64,000 nucleotides of DNA from [Clostridium] scindens ATCC 35704 (lineage in GTDB: Bacteria > Bacillota > Clostridia > Lachnospirales > Lachnospiraceae): assembly GCF_004295125.1 (NCBI RefSeq), contig NZ_CP036170.1, positions 3,040,501 through 3,104,500 on the forward strand. The letters run 5' to 3'. This document shows, one piece after another, positions 8,231-17,427 of this stretch. Numbering within the stretch: position 1 is the first letter of the stretch; every line of letters starts with the position of its first letter. The notes beneath the pieces are model-generated. The model was given only the letters and a program-made list of their open reading frames with translations. It did no database searches and was not told where the DNA came from. Both the position numbers and the translations under genes were made by a program.

Positions 8231-9415
8231 ATGATCGCTGTATTTCTTGCGCCTGTCTACCTAATATTAAATGCTTATATCTTCCGCTGGCTGATCCGCT
8301 TTATGGGAGCCTGCACGCATCATTTCCAAAAGACTTGGGTCAGGCTGATCGTTCTGGCCTTCTACGGCTTTTTGGCCTTATCCATCCTGCTGGCCTTCTT
8401 CTGGCCTGCCAGATGGCTGATCTACATTTCAAATATCTGGTTTGGCACCCTCTGCTATATCCTGCTTACCATCCTGGTTGCAGATGGCATACGCCTGATC
8501 GCAAAACTGATCGTCAAGCGCATGAAGAAGCGGGAATGGAAGGAATCCCGGAGGCTCTTCGTCGCCAGCGGCACCCTCTGCATTTCCTTGATCCTCTCCC
8601 TTTCCGTCTATGGATATCTAAATGCCCGCCAAATACATACCACAGATTATTCCGTAACCATTAAGAAATCTTGCAAAGATCTGGATTCCATGAAAGTCGT
8701 CCTGGTAGCGGATCTCCACCTGGGCTACAGCGTGGGAAATGCGCAGATGTCCCAGATGGTCAGGAAGATCAATGCCCAGGATCCGGATCTGGTGGTAATC
8801 GCGGGGGACATCTTCGACAATAATTACGATGCTTTGAAAAATCCAGATAAGATCGCCCGCACGCTGCGTGGTATTAAAAGCAACTACGGCGTATATGCCT
8901 GCTACGGCAATCACGATATCCAGGAAAAGATTCTGGCCGGCTTCACCTTCAGCCACGACAAGAAAAAAATGAGTGATCCCAGAATGGATCAGTTCCTTAA
9001 GGATGCCAATATCCAGTTTCTGCACGATGAAGGGGTTCTGATCGACGACTCTTTCTATCTCTTCGGCAGGGCCGACAAGGAGCGTCCCGGACGGGGCATC
9101 TCCAAGCGCTTAAGCCCCAAGGAGCTGACCAAGGAGATGGATACGGACAAGCCTATCCTTGTCATCGACCATGAGCCGGATCAACTGCAGGAACTTGCCG
9201 ATGCGGGCGTAGACATAGATCTGTGCGGGCACACCCATGATGGCCAGATGTTTCCTGGCAATCTAACGATTAAGCTGCTCTGGGAGAATCCTTGCGGCTA
9301 TCTGAAAAAAGATCAGATGCACAATATCGTCACCTCCGGAGTGGGCGTATTCGGGCCTAATATGAGAGTGGGGACTAAGAGCGAGATCTGCGTGATAGAT
9401 GTGGGGTTTCAGTAG
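8231..9415 (+). CDS. Membrane-anchored metallophosphoesterase
   Basis: A calcineurin-like phosphoesterase with an N-terminal membrane domain. The first 150 residues of the 394-residue product hold four or so hydrophobic helices. The C-terminal 240 residues carry the metal-binding motifs in order: VLVADLHLGYS, VVIAGDIFDNN, YGNHD, VIDHEP and CGHTHDGQMFPG. This is the YkuE/YaeI type; substrates of such proteins are lipids or unknown, and I infer none. The ATG at 8231 is chosen for its GGAAAGGA site and because the frame's earlier ATG (8123) has none and would overlap the spoIIIA promoter region. It is monocistronic and convergent with pnp. Confidence 0.88.
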   Translation: MIAVFLAPVYLILNAYIFRWLIRFMGACTHHFQKTWVRLIVLAFYGFLALSILLAFFWPARWLIYISNIWFGTLCYILLTILVADGIRLIAKLIVKRMKKREWKESRRLFVASGTLCISLILSLSVYGYLNARQIHTTDYSVTIKKSCKDLDSMKVVLVADLHLGYSVGNAQMSQMVRKINAQDPDLVVIAGDIFDNNYDALKNPDKIARTLRGIKSNYGVYACYGNHDIQEKILAGFTFSHDKKKMSDPRMDQFLKDANIQFLHDEGVLIDDSFYLFGRADKERPGRGISKRLSPKELTKEMDTDKPILVIDHEPDQLQELADAGVDIDLCGHTHDGQMFPGNLTIKLLWENPCGYLKKDQMHNIVTSGVGVFGPNMRVGTKSEICVIDVGFQ

Positions 9416-9701
9416 AATTTTGGGGATTGGAGGATGCAAGCGGGCCGGCTGCAATCTGTTGGTAATTCTTGGATAATGCGAGCGTTATTATATTGGCTTA
9501 CGGTGGAAGTTGCTTTTTAAATAAGCTATAAAAGAATGGATTCGGACTTTGTATGAGACATGTGTTGATTGTTCAGGACAACCGTATAAGCCTCACCGTA
9601 TCTGTAGTCTTAAGCGGCCCCGGAGTAAGCAGCCAAACCAGACTGGTTAATCTAACAGGATAACTTTAGGAAAGTCACCTACTAAAGAAACATATTTGGT
9701 T
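9416..9701. other. Intergenic region without recognised features
   Basis: Between the plus-strand metallophosphoesterase stop and the repeat element at 9702-9805 I see no ORF with a ribosome site, no clear terminator hairpin and no promoter that I trust. The composition is ordinary. The only notable sequence in the convergent gap begins at 9702. Confidence 0.4.
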
Positions 9702-9805
9702 CATTTTTACACGGGTATTTTTCAATTTTACACACCAGTTATGCAAGTTGGGCACGTAACATTTTTTAAAAATGTTACGTGCCCAACTTAAAAATGTTAC
9801 GTGTT
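9702..9805. repeat. Palindromic intergenic element, copy A (after pnp)
   Basis: In plus-strand order: an 11-bp box CATTTTTACAC (9702), a similar box CAATTTTACAC (9723), an 11-bp spacer, a perfect palindrome with 22-nt arms and one central base (9745-9789), and an extra half-site AAAAATGTTACGTGTT (9790-9805). The core half-site TGTTACGTG recurs at 9773 and 9795, 22 bp apart. A second copy with the same layout lies at 43428-43532. Read with pnp, the element starts 7 nt after the stop codon. It lacks a clean U-tract after the stem, so it is not a standard terminator. Confidence 0.8.
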
Positions 9806-9811
9806 CACTTC

Positions 9812-11899
9812 TTATTTTGCCACGTCTTTCATGCTGAATGACAGTCTGCCCATTTTGTCCTTGCCAAGGCATACGACCTTAACCACGTCGCCCAATGTCA
9901 GCACGTCTTCTACATGGTTGATTCTTTCCTTAGAAATCTTGGAAATGTGTACCATTCCTTCTTTTCCAGGCGCGAACTCAAGAAATGCGCCGAATTCCTT
10001 GATGCTTACGACCTTTCCTTCCAGTACCTGGCCTGCCTCGAAATCGGTCACGATGATCTGAACCAGTCTCTTTGCCTCTTCCATGCTGTTAGCATCGGTT
10101 CCGCAGATAGATACGGCTCCGTCATCGGTAATGTCGATTTTAACTCCGGTCTGGTCGATGATTGCATTGATAGTCTTTCCGCGCTGTCCCACTACATCGC
10201 CGATCTTCTGTGGATCGATCTGCATCTGGATGATCTTCGGAGCATACTGGCCTACTTCCGGTCTTGGCTCTGCGATGGTCTTAGACATTACTTCATCCAG
10301 GATATAGGTTCTTGCTTTCTTCGTTGCCGCAATCGCCTCCTCAATGATCGGCCTTGTCAGGCCATGAATCTTGATATCCATCTGGATGGCTGTAATTCCC
10401 TTATGGGTTCCGGCCACCTTAAAGTCCATGTCTCCAAAGAAGTCTTCCAGGCCCTGGATGTCTGTCAGTACCAGATAGTCATCGTCTGAATCACCCGTCA
10501 CCAGTCCTGCTGAGATCCCTGCCACTGCAGCCTTGATCGGCACGCCGGCTGCCATCAGGGACATTGAGGACGCGCAGATGCTGGCCTGGGAGGTAGAGCC
10601 GTTGGATTCAAATGTCTCAGATACGGTACGGATCGCATATGGGAACTCTGCCTCATTTGGAAGTACCGGTATCAGTGCGCGCTCTGCCAATGCTCCATGT
10701 CCAATCTCCCGGCGTCCCGGGCCTCTTGATGGCCTTGTCTCTCCTACGGAGTAAGATGGGAAGTTATAGTGGTGCATATATCTCTTAGAAGTCTCTGCCT
10801 CATCCAAGCCATCCAGCCTCTGGGCTTCTGCAAGCGGTGCCAGGGTGGTGATGGTGCAGATCTGAGTCTGTCCTCTTGTAAACATGGCTGAGCCGTGAAC
10901 CCTTGGAATCAGGTCAATCTCTGCAGCAAGCGGCCTAATCTGGTCGATGGCTCTTCCATCCGGACGCTTCTGATCCTTTAAGATCATCTTGCGTACCGTC
11001 TTCTTCTGGTACTGGTATACAGCCTCTCCAAGCACATTCAGCCATTCTTCTTTGTCTGCAAATGCCTCTTCCAGCTTTGCCGTGATTACGCGGATATTTT
11101 CTTCTCTGGTCTGCTTGTCATCCGTAAATACGGCTTCTTCCATCTCTGACGGAGGAACAATCTCCGTGATTGCGGCAAACAGTTCTTCCGGAACCGCGCA
11201 GCTTTCATATGCATGCTTCGGCTTTCCACACTCTGCCACGATCGTCTCGATGAACGCGATGACCTTCTGGTTCAGTTCGTGGGCAGCAAAGATCGCGTCG
11301 ATCATCTTCTGCTCCGGCACTTCATTGGCGCCAGCCTCGATCATGATCACCTTCTCTTTTGTAGAGGCAACCGTAAGCGCAAGATCGGATGCTTCCTTCT
11401 GCGCTGCAGTCGGATTAAATACGAACTCATCATCCACAATGCCTACCTGTGTCGTAGAGATCGGTCCGTCAAACGGAATATCGGATATGGTAGTGGCAAT
11501 TGCCGCTCCGAGCATTGCCGTAAGTTCCGGAGAGCAGTCCTGGTCTACGGATAATACCAGGTTCTCTAACGTCACATCATTGCGGTAGTCCTTCGGGAAT
11601 AAAGGCCTCATCGGACGATCAATGACACGGCAGGTAAGGATTGCATTCTCAGATGCCTTTCCTTCTCTCTTATTGAATCCTCCAGGAATCTTTCCTACAG
11701 AGTATAATCTCTCATTGTATTCAACGCTTAGCGGGAAAAAATCAATTCCCTCTCTCGGCTTCTCGGAAGCCGTTGCCGTGCATAACACGGTGGTGTCACC
11801 GTAATGCATCAGTACCGCTCCATTTGCCTGCTTGGCAACCCTGTCCACATCTACGCGCAGAGTCCTGCCTGCAAGTTCCATCTCAAATTTCTTATACAT
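9812..11899 (-). CDS. pnp: Polyribonucleotide nucleotidyltransferase
   Basis: PNPase is the phosphate-dependent 3'-to-5' exoribonuclease of RNA decay. The 695-residue product has the usual order: RNase PH-like domain 1 (with GGFNKREGKASENAILTCR), a helical linker, RNase PH-like domain 2 (PLAEAQRLDGLDE, YNFPSYSVGE, GPGRREIGHG and the catalytic region SNGSTSQASICA), KH (IGDVVGQRGKTIN) and S1 (GKVVSIKEFGAFLEF) ending in LSFSMKDVAK. An AAAGGAG site precedes the ATG. It lies downstream of rpsO, the classical pairing, but a terminator and a large leader hairpin separate the two. Confidence 0.97.
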   Translation of the reverse strand: MYKKFEMELAGRTLRVDVDRVAKQANGAVLMHYGDTTVLCTATASEKPREGIDFFPLSVEYNERLYSVGKIPGGFNKREGKASENAILTCRVIDRPMRPLFPKDYRNDVTLENLVLSVDQDCSPELTAMLGAAIATTISDIPFDGPISTTQVGIVDDEFVFNPTAAQKEASDLALTVASTKEKVIMIEAGANEVPEQKMIDAIFAAHELNQKVIAFIETIVAECGKPKHAYESCAVPEELFAAITEIVPPSEMEEAVFTDDKQTREENIRVITAKLEEAFADKEEWLNVLGEAVYQYQKKTVRKMILKDQKRPDGRAIDQIRPLAAEIDLIPRVHGSAMFTRGQTQICTITTLAPLAEAQRLDGLDEAETSKRYMHHYNFPSYSVGETRPSRGPGRREIGHGALAERALIPVLPNEAEFPYAIRTVSETFESNGSTSQASICASSMSLMAAGVPIKAAVAGISAGLVTGDSDDDYLVLTDIQGLEDFFGDMDFKVAGTHKGITAIQMDIKIHGLTRPIIEEAIAATKKARTYILDEVMSKTIAEPRPEVGQYAPKIIQMQIDPQKIGDVVGQRGKTINAIIDQTGVKIDITDDGAVSICGTDANSMEEAKRLVQIIVTDFEAGQVLEGKVVSIKEFGAFLEFAPGKEGMVHISKISKERINHVEDVLTLGDVVKVVCLGKDKMGRLSFSMKDVAK

Positions 11900-11929
11900 A
11901 GTGTTCTCCTTTAATTCTTGAAATTACCT

Positions 11930-12021
11930 GGGAGAGGAACACCGAAACTACTGAAAAATATACTTATCCGGCCATCTGCCAGGACAAATATGCTTTTCAG
12001 TGGTCTCGGGTGTAATTTCCC
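11930..12021 (-). promoter_or_regulatory. Long hairpin in pnp 5' leader
   Basis: On the minus strand two 40-nt arms (12021-11982 and 11969-11930) face each other across a 12-nt loop. About 28 of 40 positions pair by Watson-Crick rules, with several more G-U pairs. The longest clean block is around CACTGAAAA/TTTTCAGT. The hairpin ends 31 nt before the pnp ATG. In enterobacteria the pnp leader is also a long stem that RNase III cuts, allowing PNPase to repress itself. A similar role here is inference from position and shape. Confidence 0.6.
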
Positions 12022-12076
12022 CGCCCACAGTCTTAAATATTATAACATATATGATAAAAATGTGCCACTATTAAAT

Positions 12077-12101
12077 TAAAAGAGGCGTTCTTTTGAACGC
12101 C
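12077..12101 (-). terminator. Intrinsic terminator after rpsO
   Basis: On the minus strand GGCGTTC (12095-12101) pairs with GAACGCC (12084-12090) around an AAAA loop, followed by a TCTTTTAA tract. It sits 22 nt after the rpsO stop codon and separates rpsO from pnp. Confidence 0.75.
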
Positions 12102-12122
12102 CCTTCCTATCACTGCCTGAAA

Positions 12123-12389
12123 TTATTTTCTTAATCCAAGTTTTTCAATCAGTGCACGATATCTTGCGATATCAGACTTCTTAAGATATGCCAGAAGACC
12201 TCTTCTCTGTCCAACCATCTTCAGAAGACCTCTTCTTGAATGATGATCCTTCGGATTGCTCTTGAAGTGATCTGTCAGATCATTGATTCTTGCTGTCAGA
12301 ATCGCAATCTGAACTTCCGGTGAGCCTGTATCTCCAGGTGTCCTTCCGAAATCTTTTACAATCTGTTCTTTCTGCTCTTTTGAAATCAT
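12123..12389 (-). CDS. rpsO: 30S ribosomal protein S15
   Basis: S15 is a primary 16S rRNA-binding protein of the small subunit platform. The 88-residue product has normal length and the conserved stretches [39 protein letters not shown] and [13 protein letters not shown]. The ATG at 12387-12389 is preferred over one two codons upstream because TAGGAGG is correctly spaced for it and it gives the usual MISKEQK start. It is transcribed alone and ends in a terminator. Confidence 0.96.
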   Translation of the reverse strand: MISKEQKEQIVKDFGRTPGDTGSPEVQIAILTARINDLTDHFKSNPKDHHSRRGLLKMVGQRRGLLAYLKKSDIARYRALIEKLGLRK

Positions 12390-12519
12390 TGTCATTTCCT
12401 CCTATAATTCTTTATTAAACGCCTGATATTAAGCAATGGTTGGAGATTCCATTTACCGAACACCGGCTATTCATACTTGGTTAGTATAGCACAGCGGCCT
12501 TGTCTTGTAAAGGCAAAAA

Positions 12520-14169
12520 TTATTCCTCGTCCTCATCTTCCATGCCTTCGTCCGGCTCCAGGATAGCAAATGCGATGTTGGTGGCATGGTCCGCCACACG
12601 TTCCAGTCCGGAGATGGTATCTGAAAATATCATTCCCGCTTCCGGCGTGCATTTATTCTTCGTCAGCCTCTTAACGTGGGCGCGTTGCAGCTTCTTCTCC
12701 CTGTCATCGATCTCGTCTTCCAGATTCAGGATCTCCTGCATATGCTCCTGGTTCCTGTTAGTGAACATATCCAGCGAGTATTCCAGGATCTCAATGACCT
12801 TTTCCGTCATGTCCTGCAGCTGCTTTATTGCCTTGTCGCTGAACTCCACCTCGTCATCAATCCGCATTTTTGCCGAATCTGCAAAGTTCTCCGCATGGTC
12901 GCCAATACGCTCGATATCATTGACCACGTGGAACAATCCGCCTATCAGCCTTGCATCGGCAATCGGAAGTTCGATTTCATTGACCTTGACCAGATAATCC
13001 GTGATCTTGCGGTTCATAAAGTCTATGTATTTTTCCTTGTGATATACCGCATCGATTTCTTCCTCATTCAAGGTACAAAGCGCATCCATACCCTTTTTCA
13101 GATTGCTGATCGCGATCTTTCCCATGTGCTCGATTTCCCGGATTCCATCCAGCACTGCCGTTGTCGGTGACAGGATTGAGCCCCCGCCTATGTAGAGCAG
13201 TTCGTATTCATCCTCCAGCGTGGCGTCTTTCCCGGGAACTACCATGTAGGTTGCCTTCACGATCCATCCCATGAACGGGAACAGTACGACCACTTCGAAC
13301 ACCTTCATAAGCGTATGGGCATTGGCCACCGCCCGGGCCGTATTCCCTCGGGACAGGTGCAGGATGCCCTGAGTGATCGGATCCAGCGCTACCATCAGAA
13401 TAATGAAGGCAATAGCCGATCCTACGACATTAAACAGAAAATGAATCATGGCCGCGCGTTTTGCATCCTTCTTTCCGCCAAGACTGGCAAGAAGCGCAGA
13501 TACGCAGGACCCGATATTACATCCCAAGATCAGGAACGGGCAGATTGTAAATGCCAGCAGTCCCTGGGATGCCATCAGGATTACGATGCCGACGGTTGCC
13601 GAAGAACTCTGCAGGATCGCCGTAATCACGAATCCTACCAGGATTGCCGCAAATGGATTGCGCAACGTCCTCAGCAGTTCTATAATGTGCGGGGATTCTT
13701 TGAACGATGTCATGGCATCACCCATGATGCTCAGACCCATAAATAGGATGCCGAATCCCAGCACGACTTCTCCTGCCCTCTTGATGCTCAGTTTCTTGCA
13801 GAACATGACCATGATCACGCCCGCCATGACGAACAGCGGCGCGATATCTGACAGGTTGAATGCAATCAGCTGTCCTGTCACCGTGGTACCGATATTGGCT
13901 CCAAGTATGACCCCGGAAGCCTGAAGCAGATTCATCAACCCAGAATTCACAAAACTGACTACCATGACCGTAGTCGCGCTTGAAGACTGCACTACAGCCG
14001 TAAACAAGATACCTACCAGCATGCCGATAAAACGGTTCTTTGTGAAAAATTCCAGAATGCCGCGCATCTTGGCGCCTGCAGCTTTCTCCAGCCCCTCGCT
14101 CATTAACTTCATGCCGAACAGGAATAAGCCTAGTCCCCCAAGCAACATAAAAAATGTTGTGATACTCAT
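12520..14169 (-). CDS. Na/Pi cotransporter with PhoU-like C-terminal domain
   Basis: A 549-residue sodium:phosphate symporter of the NptA/YjbB (SLC34-like) type. Two inverted repeats each carry the substrate-site motif QSSSAT (FTAVVQSSSATTVMV near residue 65 and ITAILQSSSATVGIV near 195). Glycine-rich GANIGTT and GCNIGS stretches follow each. About eight membrane helices end near residue 330; the remaining 200 residues are a PhoU-like helical bundle (IERIGDHAENFADS, ERVADHATNIAFA). It starts 12 nt after the ribF stop, so it may be the last gene of the rimP operon. Confidence 0.9.
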   Translation of the reverse strand: MSITTFFMLLGGLGLFLFGMKLMSEGLEKAAGAKMRGILEFFTKNRFIGMLVGILFTAVVQSSSATTVMVVSFVNSGLMNLLQASGVILGANIGTTVTGQLIAFNLSDIAPLFVMAGVIMVMFCKKLSIKRAGEVVLGFGILFMGLSIMGDAMTSFKESPHIIELLRTLRNPFAAILVGFVITAILQSSSATVGIVILMASQGLLAFTICPFLILGCNIGSCVSALLASLGGKKDAKRAAMIHFLFNVVGSAIAFIILMVALDPITQGILHLSRGNTARAVANAHTLMKVFEVVVLFPFMGWIVKATYMVVPGKDATLEDEYELLYIGGGSILSPTTAVLDGIREIEHMGKIAISNLKKGMDALCTLNEEEIDAVYHKEKYIDFMNRKITDYLVKVNEIELPIADARLIGGLFHVVNDIERIGDHAENFADSAKMRIDDEVEFSDKAIKQLQDMTEKVIEILEYSLDMFTNRNQEHMQEILNLEDEIDDREKKLQRAHVKRLTKNKCTPEAGMIFSDTISGLERVADHATNIAFAILEPDEGMEDEDEE

Positions 14170-14181
14170 TCGTATTCTCCT

Positions 14182-15108
14182 TTACTTATCCATCCCGAAG
14201 AAATGCTTTCCCGCCTCGATGTCCCTGTCAATACATGCCTTCATCTCTTCAATACTGTCAAACTTTTGTTCCGGCCTGCACATGGAAAGCAGTTCAATGG
14301 TCACTTCTTTTCCATAAGCGCTTCCTGCATAGCCGAATAAAAAACTCTCTATCAACAACCGATTCTCACTGGTCACCGTAGGCTTCACCCCTACATTAGC
14401 GATTCCGTGATATCTGTCTTTGTCTACAGTCACATCGCAGAGATACACGCCGTTGGGCGGCGCGATCTTCGCTTTGGGCCAGGCCACGTTAAAAGTGGGA
14501 AATCCAAGCGTCCTTCCCAGTTTCTTTCCATGCTCCACGATTCCCGTCAGGCCATAAGGATAGCCTAACAGCCGGGAAGCCAGCTTCATGTCCCCCGACC
14601 TTAACACTTCTTTTACATAGGTACTGCTGATAATGCGGTCTTCATACCGTTCTTTCTCCACTACCACCAGATCATATCCGCACTCTTTTTCATAGGCTGC
14701 AAGCATGTGAATATCTCCTTGCTTGTCATGCCCAAAGCAGAAATCTGTTCCTACTACCACATAATCCGCGTGAAAAAGTCCTTTGATGATATCCTTAATA
14801 AATTCTTCTGCCGGAATCTGGCTGAACTCCCTGGTAAAAGGACATTCGATCAGATAATCCACCTGACCCTCCAGATGCATCTGCTGCTCTTTGCCATTCA
14901 TCAGTAATTGCGGATTCAGGCCCTTTTCTTCCCACAGCGGCCGCATGTCGAACGCGCATACAATGCTGTTGATCTTATTCTTTTCTCCAAATTCCCGTAC
15001 CTTTTTCACCAGTTTCTGGTGGCCCTTGTGCAGGCCGTCAAACTTTCCAAACGTAACTGCTGATTTCCCGCTGTCATTATAGTTAGACAGTCCTCTAATA
15101 TATTGCAT
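14182..15108 (-). CDS. ribF: Bifunctional riboflavin kinase / FAD synthetase
   Basis: RibF phosphorylates riboflavin to FMN and adenylates FMN to FAD. In the 308-residue product the N-terminal nucleotidyltransferase domain shows TFGKFDGLHKGHQKLV (residues 20-35) and ISSTYVKEVLRSGD. The C-terminal kinase domain begins at YPYGLTGIVEHGKKLGRTLG and includes FPTFNVAWP, NGVYLCDV and IANVGVKPT. It lies 18 nt after truB, the usual truB-ribF pairing. Confidence 0.95.
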   Translation of the reverse strand: MQYIRGLSNYNDSGKSAVTFGKFDGLHKGHQKLVKKVREFGEKNKINSIVCAFDMRPLWEEKGLNPQLLMNGKEQQMHLEGQVDYLIECPFTREFSQIPAEEFIKDIIKGLFHADYVVVGTDFCFGHDKQGDIHMLAAYEKECGYDLVVVEKERYEDRIISSTYVKEVLRSGDMKLASRLLGYPYGLTGIVEHGKKLGRTLGFPTFNVAWPKAKIAPPNGVYLCDVTVDKDRYHGIANVGVKPTVTSENRLLIESFLFGYAGSAYGKEVTIELLSMCRPEQKFDSIEEMKACIDRDIEAGKHFFGMDK

Positions 15109-15126
15109 ACTTGTCCCTCTTAACCG

Positions 15127-16038
15127 TTAGATATATTCGTTAAAAAACATCTTTACGATGTGATATTCTTTTCTCTCTTCCTTCCAGGCATAGATTGCGA
15201 TAAACTGTCCGGCCTCGTTATACAGCCTTACCTCTTCCCCGTCTTCTATCCCTTCCCCGCCAGTCACCGCCTTTATGGGCAGGGAGTTTCCATTTCTGGC
15301 CAGGGATATCCACGGCTCCTTTACCACAATCTTCCGATATCCGCCAAACATGGCATCTACCGGCACCAGGACTTCCCCTAGCGTTCCCTCCTGCATCCTC
15401 TTATTGATGTCCGCAAGCGTCAGACTGTCTGACAAGAGAAAACTGCTGACTTTTGTACGGAACAGTTCCTCCATACAGCCGCCGCAGCCTAACTTTTCGC
15501 CGATATCATGGCATAGTGTACGGATATAAGTCCCTTTGGAACAGGAGACTTCCATCCATACCCTGGGAAGATCCATCTTAAGCACACGGATCTGGTAAAT
15601 ATCCACCGGGCGTGCCTTTCGCTCCACCACCTTGCCTTCTCTTGCAAGTTCATATAATCTCTTCCCGCCTACTTTCAGCGCCGAATACATCGGCGGAACC
15701 TGGTCGTATCCGCCCACGAAGCTTTGTATCGCCTCCCGAACCTCCTTTTCGCCAAGGCCTGCCGTATCGGACGTGCCAAGAACCTCGCCCCCTGCATCCT
15801 GCGTATCGGTAGATACGCCCAGCAGAAGAACGGCTTCATAGGTCTTGTCCTTATCCGTCAGCATATCGCACAATTTTGTGGCTTTTCCCAGACATACCGG
15901 CAGGACGCCGGTAGCATCCGGGTCCAGCGTACCCGTATGCCCAATTTTCTTCTGCCCTGTGATTCCTCTGAGTTTCGCCACAACGTCATGGGATGTATAC
16001 CCTTTTCCCTTATACACATTTAACACGCCGTGTATCAT
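15127..16038 (-). CDS. truB: tRNA pseudouridine(55) synthase
   Basis: TruB makes pseudouridine 55 in the T-loop of tRNAs. The 303-residue product begins GVLNVYKGKGYTSHDVVAKL and carries the catalytic-Asp motif HTGTLDPDATGVLPV (about residues 36-50). Family stretches YSALKVGGKRLYELAREG and SCSKGTYIRTLCHDIG follow. The C-terminal part after about residue 230 resembles the PUA-like tail of Gram-positive TruB. It starts 14 nt after nrnA. Confidence 0.96.
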   Translation of the reverse strand: MIHGVLNVYKGKGYTSHDVVAKLRGITGQKKIGHTGTLDPDATGVLPVCLGKATKLCDMLTDKDKTYEAVLLLGVSTDTQDAGGEVLGTSDTAGLGEKEVREAIQSFVGGYDQVPPMYSALKVGGKRLYELAREGKVVERKARPVDIYQIRVLKMDLPRVWMEVSCSKGTYIRTLCHDIGEKLGCGGCMEELFRTKVSSFLLSDSLTLADINKRMQEGTLGEVLVPVDAMFGGYRKIVVKEPWISLARNGNSLPIKAVTGGEGIEDGEEVRLYNEAGQFIAIYAWKEERKEYHIVKMFFNEYI

Positions 16039-16052
16039 ATAGTTCTCCCATC

Positions 16053-17012
16053 CTATTTATCTAATGTAGTTTCAATCTGAAGTTCAATCTGCCTTGCCAG
16101 ATTGCAAAGCACATCGTGGGGCGTTCCTGTCATCGTAAGGCCTGCCGCCTTCTTGTGCCCGCCGCCGCCAAAGTACTGTGCTACTTTGCTTACATCCACG
16201 TCATACTTGGAGCGCAGGCTGACTTTATATAAGTTGGTCTCCAACTCGTACATAAAGATCGCCACTTCCACGCCTTTCGTAACACGCAGCTGGCTTACCA
16301 CACCGTCCAGATCCTTGGGGTCTACGCCATAGAAGTCCATAGTGTTCTTTGTGATATAGGATGCAATGCATCTGCCTTCCATGAACAGGATGCTTTCCAG
16401 CAATGCCCTGCCAAGAATCTGGTTCTGGGCATAGGTCTTCTCATAATACGTATCCTGAATGATACGCGGCGCGTCCACGCCCTTTTCCAGCAGTTTTGCC
16501 GCTGTCAAAAACGTAGAAGGGCCCGCGCAGGAATACTGGAATACTCCCGTATCATGCACGATTCCAAGATACAAAGCCTCTGCCACCCCAAGCGTAATCT
16601 TCTCTTCATCCAGCAGATTATAGATCAGTTCCGATGTGGAACTGGCATCCGGCACGATATAATTATAGTCGGTAAATTCCGTATTGCTGATATGATGGTC
16701 GATACAGCAGGTGCGTACTGCCTGATCAAGCAGTAAAGCCGAGAATCCAAGCCGATCCTTGTCGCCGCAGTCCAGGCAGATGAACAAATCATATTTTGTA
16801 TTTTCCGGCACCTCATGCTTAATGTCTTTTGTGGCCTCTATGCACCGATAGGCCTCCGGTATCTCCTCCAGATAGACGTCTACACGCCTGTCTTTATAAT
16901 TCTCCTTAATGTACTGATAAAGCCCCATGCAGGAGCCTACGCAGTCCCCATCCGGACGCACGTGGCCGCCAATCGCAATACGAAAAGCCTCACCAAGAAT
17001 ATTATTCAGCAT
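16053..17012 (-). CDS. nrnA: DHH-family oligoribonuclease / pAp phosphatase NrnA
   Basis: NrnA degrades nanoRNAs to mononucleotides and dephosphorylates 3'-phosphoadenosine 5'-phosphate. The 319-residue product has the DHH family motifs GHVRPDGDCVGS, LDCGDKDRLG, CIDHHISN and GIVHDTGVFQYS, followed by the DHHA1 domain ending GGGGHKKAAGLTMTG. The first motif has VRPDGD where many members have HxxPDGD. The ATG at 17010-17012 is chosen for its AGAGGG site; an earlier in-frame ATG at 17018 is possible. The gene overlaps rbfA by 11 nt and precedes truB, the normal Firmicute order. Confidence 0.93.
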   Translation of the reverse strand: MLNNILGEAFRIAIGGHVRPDGDCVGSCMGLYQYIKENYKDRRVDVYLEEIPEAYRCIEATKDIKHEVPENTKYDLFICLDCGDKDRLGFSALLLDQAVRTCCIDHHISNTEFTDYNYIVPDASSTSELIYNLLDEEKITLGVAEALYLGIVHDTGVFQYSCAGPSTFLTAAKLLEKGVDAPRIIQDTYYEKTYAQNQILGRALLESILFMEGRCIASYITKNTMDFYGVDPKDLDGVVSQLRVTKGVEVAIFMYELETNLYKVSLRSKYDVDVSKVAQYFGGGGHKKAAGLTMTGTPHDVLCNLARQIELQIETTLDK

Positions 17013-17385
17013 CTGCATCACCCTCTGATTTTAATCCCTTTGTCACTTCATCGATCTTCTTGGACATATTTACTCCATATTCAATCGACTGGTCCAGCAC
17101 GAACCGGATCTCCGGCGTATTGCGCAGATTCAGCGTGCGTGCCAGTTCCCGGCGGATATATCCCTCCGCGCTCTGCAGCCCTTTGATGGTCTCTTCCTGC
17201 TCATGCGCATCGCCCAGCACGCTGATATAAGCCTTGCAGGTCTTCAGATCCGGAGCCACTTCTGCCGTGACCACGGAAGTCCAGGGCGCTACGCGGGGAT
17301 CTTTGATTCCGCCTCTTATGATATTGCTCAGTTCCCGCTGCACTTCTGTGCTGACTCTTGTATTCTTTATACTTCTTTTTCTCAT
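17002..17385 (-). CDS. rbfA: 30S ribosome-binding factor A
   Basis: RbfA is a late 16S rRNA maturation factor. The 127-residue product starts MRKRSIKNTRVSTEVQREL, then has LSNIIRGGIKDPRV and the family KH-type fold with KAYISVLGD. The frame is open to 17424, but the ATG at 17383-17385 has a GAGGGAG ribosome site, avoids overlap with infB and gives the usual length. It lies 42 nt after infB and overlaps nrnA. Confidence 0.94.
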   Translation of the reverse strand: MRKRSIKNTRVSTEVQRELSNIIRGGIKDPRVAPWTSVVTAEVAPDLKTCKAYISVLGDAHEQEETIKGLQSAEGYIRRELARTLNLRNTPEIRFVLDQSIEYGVNMSKKIDEVTKGLKSEGDADAE

Positions 17386-17427
17386 TTTACTCCCTCTTTT
17401 CCGCAGGGAGACGGCCAGAGCCACGAA

